NCBI GenBank assembly: GCA_034770075.1
Contig: CM068386.1
Span: 48,945,808 to 49,009,807, forward strand
DNA: 64,000 nt
Origin: Aralia elata
Taxonomy: Eukaryota; Streptophyta; Magnoliopsida; Apiales; Araliaceae
Direction: 5' to 3'
The position numbers were made by a program, and so were the translations under genes. Each line of letters begins with the position of its first letter. Positions within the stretch are counted from its first letter, which is position 1. The notes under the pieces were generated by a model. It did no database searches and had not been told where the DNA came from. It saw only the letters and a list, made by a program, of their open reading frames with translations. Shown one piece after another: positions 1 to 10,985 of the stretch.

Positions 1-1
1 A

Positions 2-2092
2 GACTTCGAGGAGGACAAGGATATTCCCATCATACTTGGGAGGCCATTTTTAGCTACCGGGAGAACTCTCATTGATGTGCAAAAGGGAGAATTAACAATG
101 AGGGTTCAAGACCAAGAAGTCACCTTTAATGTCTTTAAAGCTATGAAATTTTTGGCCGAAGAAGAAGATTGTTTCCGGGTAGATATCATTGAAAGTGCTG
201 TGACTGAAGAATTCATAAAAGCCACACATAGTGACTTGCTTGAGATGACACTGACAGGAGACATCGACTTGGACGAGCCCGAAAACTGTGAGTATGTTCA
301 TTTTCTAGATGCAATACCCAGGATGGCAAAGTTCAAGGTACCAATTGAGCCCTTGAAAAGCTCAAATAATTCCTCATCTCATTTGAAACCATCTAGAGAG
401 GTACCTCCCAAACTTGAGCTTAAGCCCTTACCAAGTCACCTCAGGTATGCATATCTAGGCACTTCAGATACTTTACCTGTCATTATTTCCTCTGCACTAA
501 CCTCTTTACAGGAAGGCAAGCTGATAAGAATCCTTCGAGAATTACAAGGGGCTATTGGATGGACCATCACTGATATAAAAGGAATCAACCCCTCATTTTG
601 TATGCACAAAATCCTGATGGAAGATGACAGCAAGCCCACCATAGAGCATCAAAGAAGGCTGAATCCCATCATGAAAGAGGTGGTGAAAGCAGAAATTCTA
701 AAATGGCTAGATGTCGGGATCATCTATCCCATCTCTGACAGTCCGTGGGTGACCCCTGTGCAGTGTGTACCAAAGAAGGGAGGAATAACTGTGGTAAGAA
801 ATGAGAACAACGAGTTGATACCAACTCGAACAGTCACGGGGTGGAGAGTTTGCATGGACTACCGAAAGCTCAACAAAGCCATGAGGAAAGATCACTTCCC
901 ACTTCCATTCATAGATCAGATGTTGGACAGATTAGCAGGGCATGAATACTACTGTTTGCTTGACGGATATTCTGGATATAATCAAATTGCCATTGCTCTA
1001 GAGGACCAAGAGAAGACAACGTTTACTTGTCCATATGGAACTTTTGCTTTCAGGCGAATGTCCTTCGGTCTATGTAATGCTCCAGCTACATTTCAACGGT
1101 GCATGATGGCAATATTTTCTGACATGGTGGAAATCAACATGGAGGTTTTCATGGATGATTTTTCAGTGTTTGGAAATTCCTTCGATAGCTGTCTAGAGAA
1201 TTTGGTCATGGTACGAAAGAGATGCGTGGAAACAAACCTTGTGCTTAATTGGGAGAAATGTCACTTCATGGTTCAAGAAGGAATAATATTGGGACACAAA
1301 GTCTCAACAAAAGGTTTGGAGGTGGATAAAGCAAAATTAGAAACCATCGAGAAATTGCCTCCACCAACTTTTGTTAAGGAAGTTCGAAGTTTTTTGGGCC
1401 ATGCTGGGTTCTACCGGAGATTTATCAAAGACTTCTCCAAAATCACAAAACCCCTGTGCAATCTATTGGAAAAGGATGTCCCGTTCCTATTCGATGAAAA
1501 TTTCTTAGCAGCCTTTGAGTTGTTGAAAAAGAAGTTAACAACAACACCTGTGATAGTGGCACCGGATTGGTCTCTTCCATTTGAGCTTATGTGTGATGCT
1601 AGTGATTACGCTGTGGGCGTGGTATTGGGACAGCGCAGAGATAAGGTTCTACATACAGTCTACTATACCAGCAAAACACTCTCAGAGGCCCAAATGAATT
1701 ACACCACCACCGAGAAGGAATTACTCGCTGTTGTTTATGCATTCGACAAGTTCCGATCCTATCTCATTGGAACAAAGGTAGTAGTGTACACAGACCATGC
1801 AGCAATTCGGTATTTGATCTCAAAGAAAGATGTCAAACCAAGGTTAATCAGGTGGATCCTTTTGCTCCAAGAATTTGACTTGGAAATAAAGGACAAGAAA
1901 GGCACGGAGAATCTAGTTGCTGATCATCTTTCCAGATTAGACAATCTGGATTTGGAGAGCAAAGAGAAGGTTGAAATAAACGATTGTTTCCTCGATGAGC
2001 AATTATTTGCAATCACATCTGAGATCCCATAGTTCGCTGATATTGTCAACTATCTTGTGAGTCATGTACTACCACCGGATCTAACTTCTTAG
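2..2092 (+). pseudogene. pol: Athila element 1 pol: protease end, reverse transcriptase, RNase H
   Basis: The frame is open from base 2, so the true start lies left of the window. It opens with the end of the aspartic protease (ILGRPFLATGRTLIDV). RT follows, with the catalytic motif FMDD (Asp codons 1154-1159), then RNase H with a CDAS block near 1590 and a TDH block near 1793. RT and RNase H copy element RNA into cDNA in cytoplasmic particles. The sequence closely resembles element 2 and has the Athila-type linker into RT. Two in-frame stops end the segment: TAG at 2030-2032, where element 2 has Trp, and TAG at 2090-2092, where Gln is expected. The copy is therefore probably dead unless read through. 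Confidence 0.93.
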
Positions 2093-3475
2093 CAGAAGAA
2101 GAAATTTTTGCATGATGCAAAGAGATACATGTGGGACGAGCCTTACTTGTTCAAACAATGTACAGATCTTGTGATCCGAAGGTGCATTCCCGATGTCAAG
2201 ACTACCAGTATATTGCATGCATGTCATTCTTCTCTGTATAGCGGCCATTATGGAACGCAAAGAACCGCAGCCAAAGTACTCCAAGCCGGGTTCTATTGGC
2301 CCACTTTGTTCAAATATGCCCATCAATTCATAAAGAATTGTGATCGATGCCAACGGGTGGGCAACATCTCCAACCACAATGAAATGCCACTAAATGTAAT
2401 CTTGGAGGTAGAGATCTTTGACGTATGGGGCATAGACTTCATGGGACCATTTTCGTCATCCTGCAACAATCTCTATATCCTTCTTGCAGTTGATTATGTG
2501 TCCAAATGGGTGGAAGCTTCTGCTTTACCAACCAATGATGCCAAGGTGGTTCTTAGATTCCTACAAAAGAGCATTTTCACTAGATTTGGCACTCCACGAG
2601 CTATCATCAGTGATGAGGGCAGTCATTTCTGTAATAAACAGTTCACAGCCCTCCTAGCCAAATACGGAGTGAGGCACAAGATTGCCACGGCATACCACCC
2701 ACAAACAAATGGGCAAGCCGAAGTGTCCAATAGAGAGGTCAAAAGAATTTTGGAGAAGATTGTCAATCCTTCCAGAAAATATTGGTCACTGAAGCTAGAT
2801 GAAGCATTATGGGCGTATAGAACCGCCTATAAGACACCCCTCGGCATGTCCCCATACCATGTGGTCTACGGAAAAGCTTTTCATCTTCCGGTTGAACTAG
2901 AGCACAAAGCTTATTGGGCGATCAAGAAGTTAAATTTTGACCCATCTGCAGCGGGAGAGAGGAGACTTCTAGAGCTAAATGAACTTGATGAGTTTCGTTT
3001 ACAAGCCTATGAGAACTCCAAACTCTATAAGGAAAAAGTAAAGAGATGGCACGACCGAAAAATCGTCGAAAGAAAATTTGAACCTGACCAAGCGGTCTTG
3101 CTATTCAACTCCAGGCTCAAATTATTTCCGGGAAAGCTCAAATCCCGATGGTCGGGTCCTTTTACCATCACCGCTGTATTCCCACACGGAGTAGTTGAAA
3201 TAATTGGAAAGGACAGTGAACAACCATTCAAGGTGAATGGCCAAAGGCTGAAACACTATTGTGGAGTCGGTGGACATGAGCGCGAGATGCGCCGCCTGCA
3301 GCGCCGCATGGACGCGCTGCACACGAGCTTCAGAGACTACAGTGTCTCCTTTGCAGGTGCACTGTCAGAGGCATTTAGCCAGCAGGGGGTCCACGTCGAG
3401 TTTTCCACCTTTGGAGCCAGCATCCCTTATCCTCCGCCTGACACACCGCCTGGCGGGCCCGAGGACGACTCTTAG
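2093..3475 (+). pseudogene. int: Athila element 1 integrase with fused accessory-ORF tail
   Basis: This continues the RT-RNase H frame after the TAG at 2090. A His/Cys zinc-binding N-terminus ends in CDRCQRVGN near 2340. The catalytic core has Asp at 2435-2437, Asp at 2612-2614 and Glu at 2720-2722, with the usual surroundings (GIDFMGP, TAYHPQTNGQ). The C-terminal part ends with the LKHY block near 3255. Integrase inserts the cDNA into the chromosome. After LKHY the frame runs on for about 70 residues of a charged helix and a Pro-rich acidic tail not expected in integrase. That tail resembles the end of the accessory ORF of element 2. The core itself has no internal stop. Confidence 0.9.
3264..3475 (+). 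other. In-frame tail homologous to the C-terminus of the element 2 accessory ORF
   Basis: The roughly 70 residues after the integrase LKHY block contain an Arg-rich helix with MRRLQRRMDAL, a segment with AGALSEAF, then YPPPDTPP and an acidic end. The accessory ORF of element 2 ends in the same order: an RWMQNMD helix, a TALAIMF segment, YPPSDPD and an acidic end. The DNA after both stop codons also aligns (an AGACATTG or GGACATTG block followed by a purine-rich tract). An internal deletion joining integrase to the accessory-ORF tail explains this. The segment is clearly richer in GC than the pol upstream. Similarity was judged by eye. Confidence 0.6.
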
Positions 3476-3885
3476 GGGAGTACTCTTTACCCTTTATCTC
3501 CAATGAAGACATTGAATATTTTAAGTTTGGGGGTATTAGACTTGCCTATTTATTTGTGATGCTTTTATTTATCTGTTTTTATTTTCTTAGTTTAATTGCT
3601 TGTTTTCTTTAATTCTTATTAATATTTGCATGATTTAAAAAAAATGGTTCATTTCTCATGCATATCATATCATGTAGTTTAGTTGCATGATCCTAACATC
3701 TTGATTAGTAAACATCCTCACTTGCCTGTGATGAGAATTTTTTGAAAATTGCTAATTGCTAAGACTTGGGTCGAATGCCATGATATACTGCAAATCTTGT
3801 CTTGTTTTGATTCTGATAGAACCAGTTAGCACGCATTTAGCAGTTATCTTTCTAAGTAGCCTAAAGATTTGTATAATTGAGTTCT

Positions 3886-3896
3886 GGGGGGGGGGG
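3886..3896. repeat. G11 homopolymer
   Basis: Eleven consecutive G in the element 1 3' UTR. Either a slippage tract or a degenerate purine tract; no function is visible. Confidence 0.9.
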
Positions 3897-4029
3897 AAGT
3901 GATGTGTTAATTAAAGAAAAGCAAATGAGGGTAGTGTTAGCTGAGACACAAGTGTCTAAGTTTGGGGGAAAACTTAGTGAAGCATTTGAACAACGAAATG
4001 GAACATAAAACGCACTCGTTGTTGTTTAT

Positions 4030-4034
4030 TATAT

Positions 4035-4065
<31 letters not shown>

Positions 4066-4066
4066 G
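4030..4066. repeat. AT microsatellite
   Basis: Alternating TA/AT tract of about 37 bp in the element 1 3' UTR. Confidence 0.95.
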
Positions 4067-4608
4067 AATAAATACTTGGTTAGCCTAGTTTTGTGGCCTT
4101 TGATATTCGGGTAAGTACGCCCTAGGGGATGTCTCTACCCCTAGCACCCTAAGACCATTTGGTTTGGGAGTCGTTGGTTGAAAGCTCGCTACATGAGTAT
4201 CATTGAAAAGCCTAAGGGAAATAGGCATTGCACAACCAAGTATCATAGTCTGAATAACCTCTAAGTTGGTCACCAATATAGACATAGCGTTGTCTTAACT
4301 GTAACTTACCCCATTTGTTGTGTTGCAAGTTTGAATTTACAAATTTCCCCCTAAGAAACATATTATGAGAATCATTTGGGTTGCTATAAGTTTGATGAAT
4401 ACTACACACACACTTTATCGCTCACTACAAGGTTTGATTTGGATGACCGTCATGGTACACGAACTAAGTTTTGGTTAGATGCTTGGATCCTCTGAGGCAA
4501 AGCATTTGGATTGTTTACTAATTGATGAGGGTCATGATGCATTCTTAGATTATTGCATTTCATCCATGTTTGCATTCATAATAATTGCTTGAGGACAAGC
4601 AACAGTTC

Positions 4609-4623
4609 AAGTTTGGGGGTATT
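4609..4623 (+). promoter_or_regulatory. Polypurine tract, Athila element 1
   Basis: AAGTTTGGGGGTATT directly abuts the LTR start TGATGAG. The identical 15-mer abuts the element 2 3' LTR. The tract primes plus-strand DNA synthesis in LTR retrotransposons. Confidence 0.9.
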
Positions 4624-4898
4624 TGATGAGTAGGTTTTATACCTACTTATTGGATACTAATCTACTTTGTCTGTTGCTTATCTTGCAGCTCCTTAGTATG
4701 TTTTCATGCATTTTCTGTTTCTTTTTGGAATTGCTTCACTTTGTGCATCTTATGGCTTTTGCACAGTTTTTGGTTAAGTTGGCACGATATATAATGCATA
4801 TGATGATTGGGATCTGAGTGAATTATAATTGCTTGCACAGGGCACGAGATTCGAGAAATCAGGCTGAGTATACCAGTGCAGTAGCTGACTGACATGCA

Positions 4899-5075
4899 GC
4901 ATAGCTGTGCCCATGTTGGCTTGGAAGCCAGCGCCAGTGCCCTGCGCCCAGAAGAATGCCAGCGCAGCTGCGCCCTGCTTGACCTTGAGGCCGGCGCAGC
5001 TGCGCCCTTCCTGTTCATGCTGAAGTCCACTGCGCAGCTGCACCCAGTTTATAAAGGGTACCAGCGCAGCTGCGC
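4899..5075. repeat. GCGCAGCTGCGC palindrome array in the element 1 LTR
   Basis: Perfect GCGCAGCTGCGC at 4962, 4994 and 5064; GCGCAGCTGCAC at 5032; decayed copies at 4899 (GCATAGCTGTGC) and probably 4931. Start-to-start steps are 32, 38 and 32 bp. Each contains the E-box CAGCTG. The array straddles the TATA box. The same 12-mer is repeated in copia copies A and C, which are otherwise unrelated. Confidence 0.9.
5050..5056 (+). promoter_or_regulatory. TATA box of the element 1 LTR
   Basis: TATAAAG about 430 bp into the LTR, between the third and fourth palindromes. Probable core promoter; the start site was not determined. Confidence 0.6.
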
Positions 5076-6114
5076 CTGTCACCAGCCAGCCATGCAAACC
5101 ACGTTCCAGACAGCGAAGCAGCACTACCAAAAATCATGCAATGCCAGATTTTGAGGAATTAGTGGTTTGAAACTTTATCAGTGGGGAATCAAAATAAGTC
5201 AAAAGAAGACAAATTGAACATGTAATATAATGAATTGAGAATTCAATTGAAGGGAGCTCCTCCCACATGAAAATTGAAGAGTTTACTGCATTCTTAGTTC
5301 TAAAATAAAAACAATTCTGCTGGTCATTAAATTCACTTGGGAACTAAAGAATGGAGCTTCATGGATGCTGAATTGAAGCTTGGGAGCAAGAATTCAACAA
5401 TCAACACAACTTGGAAAATCATCAGAAGTTGCAGAAACGGAAGAACGGAAATAGGGAGCTTTAATATTTTTTGTTTTTGATTAATTTTTTCTATTCTGTA
5501 ATTATGATGATGAACCAATTGTGTATGATGAATTCTATTATTGTCATCATGAACTAAATTTAATTCTTGGGATTATAATGAATCTTTTGCATTACTAAAA
5601 ATTGAAATGCTTCCTTATTATTGCTAGTTGGTTATGAAATGAATGTCTAGCACAATTTATACTAAATGTTTAATTGCTTGATCACCAATTACCATGATAA
5701 TTTATATGGAATTAAGAAAGGAAGTATAAATTGAGATCTGATTATGCTAGCATATGTTCATAGTCTTTACATTCCTCGTGGAGTTATGATTCGTGCTTAG
5801 AATAGAGACATACCGAAGTACCATATGTGGCCAATTGAGAACTTGTACTTAAACCCTCTTGATTGTAATTCACATAGAAATATAGTGCGTTAGTCATCTA
5901 GGGTGTTCACATTCATTCTATCAATTGTGGATTTAGTGTGATATGAATATGGTGCATCAGAAGGTGGTCATATTTTAAATTCGTGTTCTCGACCAACATT
6001 CCATAATAATCAATTAGCAACAATAGGAAGCATGGAAATCTAAGTTTGCAATAAGTTGACCGCGTGCACTTGCGTGTATGAGTCATATTTGTTATACATA
6101 CAAATATCCCAACA

Positions 6115-6689
6115 GATACTCTAGGTGAATTCGGGAGATGAAATCTAGGGTTAGATCTTGATATGATAGCATGTATTCTTGATTATTTGCATGGGATAAA
6201 TAATTGGGGTTGTGAAGTGAATATGGATATCTCTTCGCTGCATGTAACTTATGGGAATTGGTTCTTAATAAATTTAACTCTATTATTTTGCATAGGAATA
6301 TCGCATAATTAATTGAGTTAGATAAATTTATTTAATCACTTGGAAAATGGCTTATAAATAAAGTGGAATTCCTGTTAACAACTCGGATGAATTTAATAAA
6401 TGGATAGATTTGATACATTGATTCATATGACATAATTGGGGATATTGTAGTCTTAAGCTTTAATCATTTGAAATTCAATCTTTGTGTTAGATAATTTTCT
6501 TAGTTAGTTTCATTAGTCAAATCATTATTAAAATATGTGATCGTTTAACTAAAATTGAATTGGTATAAAACTAGTAGTTGGAATTTATTTAACTGGATTC
6601 CTTGTGGGTTCGATATTTGTTACTTATTCTATATTACTTGTTGATTGCGTACACTTGCGCGTAATTATTGATCGTGAAATCGACCAACA
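6115..6689 (+). mobile_element. 5' LTR of Athila element 2, right part
   Basis: These 575 bp match the last 575 bp of the 3' LTR (16417-16991) with no length change and about 15 mismatches by eye. The border at 6114/6115 is the insertion point of element 1. The LTR ends CCAACA. Confidence 0.9.
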
Positions 6690-6695
6690 AGTTTT

Positions 6696-6713
6696 TGGCG
6701 TCGTTGTCGGGGA
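6696..6713 (+). promoter_or_regulatory. Primer binding site, tRNA-Asp type
   Basis: TGGCGTCGTTGTCGGGGA begins six bases after the LTR. The perfect complement of the plant tRNA-Asp 3' end is TGGCGCCGTTGCCGGGGA. Both differences are C to T, each in a CCG (CHG) context. Confidence 0.9.
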
Positions 6714-6828
6714 ATCTTTGTTTAAATATTAATTCCATATTAGTTACAATCGATTCGGTTTTAATTTAAACACTTTATTTTTATTTTAATTCTTCTTATT
6801 TTGTTTCTTCATTCCGCAGGTAGCTCAT

Positions 6829-8160
6829 TTGTGTATGCACACTAGATCTAAGGGTAAAAAGGAGCTTTTGCTATACACCGAGGATATTGAGAAGAAGTTT
6901 TGGAAATTAAGATTGATTAGTGAGTTAGTATATACGGAAGAAAAACTAGCAGAGGAAGAAGAAATTCCTGTAAACATGGCTGGGGAAGAGCAAAGGTCAA
7001 TTAGGGATTATGCAATGCCGACAGTTACAAATATTCAGTCTAGCATTCGGAGACCTGTGATCAACACGAACAACTATGAGATAAAACCGCGTATGATTCA
7101 AATGTTACAGAATTCAGTACAGTTTGGGGGTAGTCCGAATGATGACCCGAGTGAACACATCAGAAATTTTTTAGAAATCTGCGACACCTTCAAGTGCAAC
7201 AACATTACAGAAGAAGCTATAAGGTTAAGACTTTTCCCATTCACACTGAGAGATAAAGCGAAGAGTTGGCTACATTCTTTGCCACCAGGTTCAATCACGG
7301 CTTGGGACAACTTAGCTCAAAAATTTCTGGCTAAGTTCTTTCCACCAGCAAAGACGGCAAGACTAAGGAATGAAATTCACACTTTCACCCAGTTTGACTC
7401 AGAAACATTGAATGAGGCATGGGAACAGTTTAAGGATTTGCTTCGAAAGTGTCCGCACCATGGGATCCAGAAATGGTTGCAGGTACAAACATTCTGTGAT
7501 GGGTTGAATGGTCCTACGAGGGCTAGTGTTGATGCAGCTGCTGGAGGTGCCATCATGGGTAAGAATATTGATGAAGCTTTCCAATTGTTAGAAACCATGG
7601 CAACCAATAACTAGCAGTGGCCTACGGCGAGGTCAAATCAGTCAAAAACAGCAGGGAAGATAGAAGTAGATGCAGTTACAGCCTTAGCAGCCCAGATGTC
7701 CGCTCTAACGAGGAAGATAGATTCATGGGTACCGCGATCAGTTGCACAGGTGGCGATAATTTGTGAACAGTGTGCAAGAGAGCACTCCACAGATTAGTGT
7801 CCCATAAATGCAGAGTCAGCTCAGTTTGTAGGAAGCTATAATAGACCGCCGGCACCGTATCAGAATGCTTATAATCCGGGTTGGAGGAATCATCTGGGTT
7901 TCTCTTGGAGTAACAATCAAGCTCAAACTCAGGCTCCACGACCACAGAACCCACCCGGTTTTCAGAATCAAGGTCCACAGCAGGCAGAAAGGAAGCCAAA
8001 CTTAGAAGATGCGTTGGCAAAGTTCATTGTAGCTACCGATAAGAGGATGACAGAGCAAGATAAGTTGTTGAATCAGGTAGATTTAAATGTGAAGAGCCAA
8101 GCAGTATCAATCAGAAATTTGGAGAATCAGTTGGGTCAGATAGCTCAAGCATTGAACACT
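6829..8160 (+). pseudogene. gag: Athila element 2 gag (capsid and zinc knuckle)
   Basis: The gag reading frame starts near 6829 (later ATGs include 6976). A retrotransposon gag domain spans about 7080-7600 with LRDKAKSWLHSLPPGS and an LAKFFPPAKTARLRNEI block. A CCHC knuckle (CX2CX3HX4C, CEQCAREH) lies at about 7762-7800. Gag forms the particle and binds the RNA. Two in-frame stops interrupt the frame: TAG at 7612-7614 and TAG at 7795-7797, the latter inside the knuckle at a Gln-type position. The frame otherwise runs directly into protease. The border with protease is approximate. Confidence 0.88.
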
Positions 8161-9768
8161 CGTCCTCACGGAGCACTACCGAGTGATACTAAAGTTAATC
8201 CGAGTGGGAAAGAGCATTGCAAAGCCGTAACTTTGAGAAGTGGAAAAGAGCTAACCGAGGTGGTGAAGGGAAGTGAAAAGCAAAAATCTGCTGAAAATAA
8301 CGAGGTAGTCACCGAGAAAAATATGAGCGATGATACCGAGTCAGAAAAGAGTCCAGAAGTGGAGGTAAAACTTAATGAAAGCAAGCAAAGAAGTGTAGTG
8401 CCTCCGCTTCCATTCCCTCAGAGATTTCAGAAATCCAAATTAGACAAACAATTCTCGAAATTTTTGGAGGTCTTCAAGAAGCTTCATATCAACATTCCTT
8501 TTGCAGAAGCTTTGGAACAAATGCCTAGTTATGCCAAATTTATGAAGGAAGTCTTGTCAAAGAAGAGGAAGTTGGGTGAATTTGAGACAGTGGCACTAAC
8601 CGAAGAGTGCAGTGCAATCTTGCAAAATAAATTACCGCCGAATTTGAAGGATCCGGGTAGTTTCACTATTCCGTGCGTGATAGGTAATCAGTTTTCTAGG
8701 AGGGCATTGTGCGATTTGGGAGCGAGTATCAACTTAATGCCGTTATCAATTTACACTCAGCTTGGGTTGAAAGCACCAAAATCGACAAATATCAGCTTGC
8801 GGTTAGCAGATCGGTCAATAACCTATCCGAGGGGAATTGTGGAAGACATTCTGGTAAAGGTTGACAAGTTCATTTTTTCGGCTAATTTCATCATTCTAGA
8901 TTACGAGGAGGACAAAGAAATCCCAATTATATTGGGTCGGCTATTCTTAGCAACAGGGAGAACTTTGATAGATGTGCAAAAGCGTGAATTGATAATGAGA
9001 GTTAACGATCAGGAAGTTACTTTCAATGTGTTCAAATCAATGAAATTCCCTAAAGAAGCCGAGGAGTGCTCGCGGATTGATATAGTGGAAGAGGCAGTGA
9101 TCGAGGTATTCAACATAACTTACTTAGCAGATCCACTAGAGGCGGCATTAACTGGTCTTGATGAAATTGATGACTTGGATCATATGGATTATGTGAAAAT
9201 ACTTGATGCGGTACCAATATCTCGGAAATTCAACAAGCAATTTGATAGTCTCGATCGTACCAAAGGAGTAGAGAAGCATTCTAAAACGTCAATGGAGGAA
9301 CCACCGATACTAGAACTCAAACCCCTTCCCACTCATCTTAGGTATGCTTACTTAGGCGATTCCAACACTTTACCGATAATAGTTTCTGCTCATTTAAATG
9401 AAATTCAAGAAGAAAAACTATTGAGGGTGTTGCGCGAGTTTAAGACAGCAATTGGGTGGACCATAGCTGATATAAAGGGAATTAGCCCATCGTTTTGCAT
9501 GCATAAAATCTTGCTCGAGGAAGGGGCAAAACCAGTGATTGAGCAACAAAGAAGATTAAATCCAATCATGAAGGATGTGGTGAAAAAGGAAATCATCAAG
9601 TGGTTAGATGCGGGAATAATATATCCGATTTCAGATAGCTCTTGGGTCAGTCCTGTGCATTGTGTACTAAAGAAAGGCGGAATGACTGTGTTAGCAAACG
9701 AATATAACGAGCTCATCCCAACAAGGACTGTGACTGGTGGAGAGTGTGTATTGATTACTGCAAATTGA
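8161..9768 (+). pseudogene. pro-pol: Athila element 2 protease and first part of RT
   Basis: Continuous with gag in the same frame. After a Lys/Glu-rich linker comes the aspartic protease with the Athila form DLGAS (Asp codon 8713-8715), then ILGRLFLATGRTLIDV and the linker into RT (SWVSPVHC near 9640). The frame is lost at about 9737, where one G of a GGG seen in element 1 is missing (TGACTGGTGG), and RT continues in another frame. Protease cleaves the polyprotein during particle maturation. Confidence 0.9.
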
Positions 9769-10985
9769 ACAAGGCGACTCGTAAGGATCACTTTCTCTTG
9801 CCATTCATTGACCAGATGTTGGATAGGTTAGCGGGTCATCAATTTTACTATCTTTTGGATGGATATTCGGGATATAACCAGATTATAATTGCTCCAGAAG
9901 ACCAAGAGAAGACCACGTTTACTTGCTCGTATGGAACCTTCGCTTTCCGAAGGATGTCATTTGGTCTTTGCAATGCACCAGCCACATTCCAGAGATGTAT
10001 GATGACTATCTTTTCGGATATGGTAGAACAGAATTTGGAAGTCTTCATGGATGATTTCTCGATCTTTGGGGACAGTTTTGATCAGTGTCTGAATAATCTG
10101 ATTTTAGTGTTACAAAGGTGTGTGGAGACGAATTTGGTACTCAACTGGGAAAAATGTCACTTCATGGTAAGTGAAGGTATAATATTGGGTCATAAGGTCT
10201 CCGCAGGAGGAATTGAGATGGATCAAGCCAAGATAGAAGCAATTGACAAATTACCTCCACCAACTTCAGTAAAGGGAATTCGGAGTTTTCTCGGTCATGC
10301 AGGTTTTTATCGGCGTTTCATAAAAGACTTCTCCAAAATTTCCAAACCGTTATGCACACTCCTTGAGAAAGATGCTCCTTTCAAAATTGGTCGATCGTGC
10401 ATCGATGCATTTGAAGTATTGAAGAAGAAATTGGTGTCAGCTCCGATCATAGTTGCTCCTGATTGGTCCATTCCATTTGAACTTATGTGCGACGCAAGTG
10501 ATTTCGTTGTTGGAGCGGTATTAGGGCAACGTAGAGATAAGATCTTTCACACAATCTACTACGCAAGCAAGACTCTCACGGGTGCCCAACTCAATTATAC
10601 AACAACTGAGAAAGAATTACTTGCGGTGGTGTTTGCTTTCGACAAGTTTCGGGCATATCTAGTTGGGACCAAGGTGATAGTTTTTACGGATCATTCGGCA
10701 ATCAAGTACCTGATTGAGAAGAAAGATGCAAAGCCAAGGTTGATTCGATGGGTTCTTCTCTTGCAAGAATTTGACTTAGAGATCCGAGATAGGAAAGGCA
10801 CAGAAAATCAGGTCACTGATCATCTTTCAAGATTAAAAAACTCCGAGGTGAGAACAGATGAATTAGTGATCAACGAGTCGTTTCCGGATGAGCAACTGTT
10901 TCGGATCACGGCGACAGTGCCTTGGTATGTGGATTTTGTCAATTATCTGGTAAGCAATGTACTCCCTCCGGATTTGAGTTTTTAA
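9744..10985 (+). pseudogene. pol: Athila element 2 RT core and RNase H
   Basis: RT resumes after the frameshift with the palm domain and FMDD motif (Asp codons 10050-10055), followed by RNase H with CDAS near 10490 and TDHSAIKYL near 10690. A TAA at 10983-10985 ends the frame at the codon equivalent to the TAG at 2090 in element 1. No other stop is present in this segment. Confidence 0.92.

Larger units (their letters stand above)
3476..4608 (+). other. Athila element 1 3' untranslated region
   Basis: This stretch has no credible ORF. It holds a polypurine-tract-like copy at about 3519-3535, an 11-base G run at 3886-3896, another purine tract near 3959, an AT microsatellite at 4030-4066, and a block at about 4088-4240 that aligns with the element 2 3' UTR at about 15131-15290. 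That block contains GCCCTAGGGG followed by CCCCTAG, able to pair as a short hairpin. A second shared block, AAAACGCACTCGTTG, is at about 4008-4022. Confidence 0.7.
4624..6114 (+). mobile_element. 3' LTR of Athila element 1
   Basis: This 1491-bp LTR starts TGATGAGT after the polypurine tract and ends CCCAACA. Its last part (GCACTTGCGTGTA) matches the corresponding end of the element 2 LTR (TTCACTTGCGCGTA), which places the border here rather than at 6689. A TATA box lies at 5050-5056, inside an array of GCGCAGCTGCGC palindromes. The next bases, GATAC (6115-6119), occur at the matching point of the element 2 3' LTR (16417-16421), as expected for a 5-bp target duplication. The matching 5' LTR is outside the window. 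Confidence 0.88.

Noticed and set aside
4623..5154. Small ORFs of 64-118 codons on both strands in the element 1 LTR
   Set aside because: They cover promoter sequence and the GCGCAGCTGCGC array and have no family similarity.
4624..6689. Single 2.07-kb LTR shared by two Athila elements (unequal recombination)
   Set aside because: The 3' 575 bp match the element 2 LTR exactly in length and an LTR end plus target-like GATAC lie at 6114/6115, so nesting explains it better.
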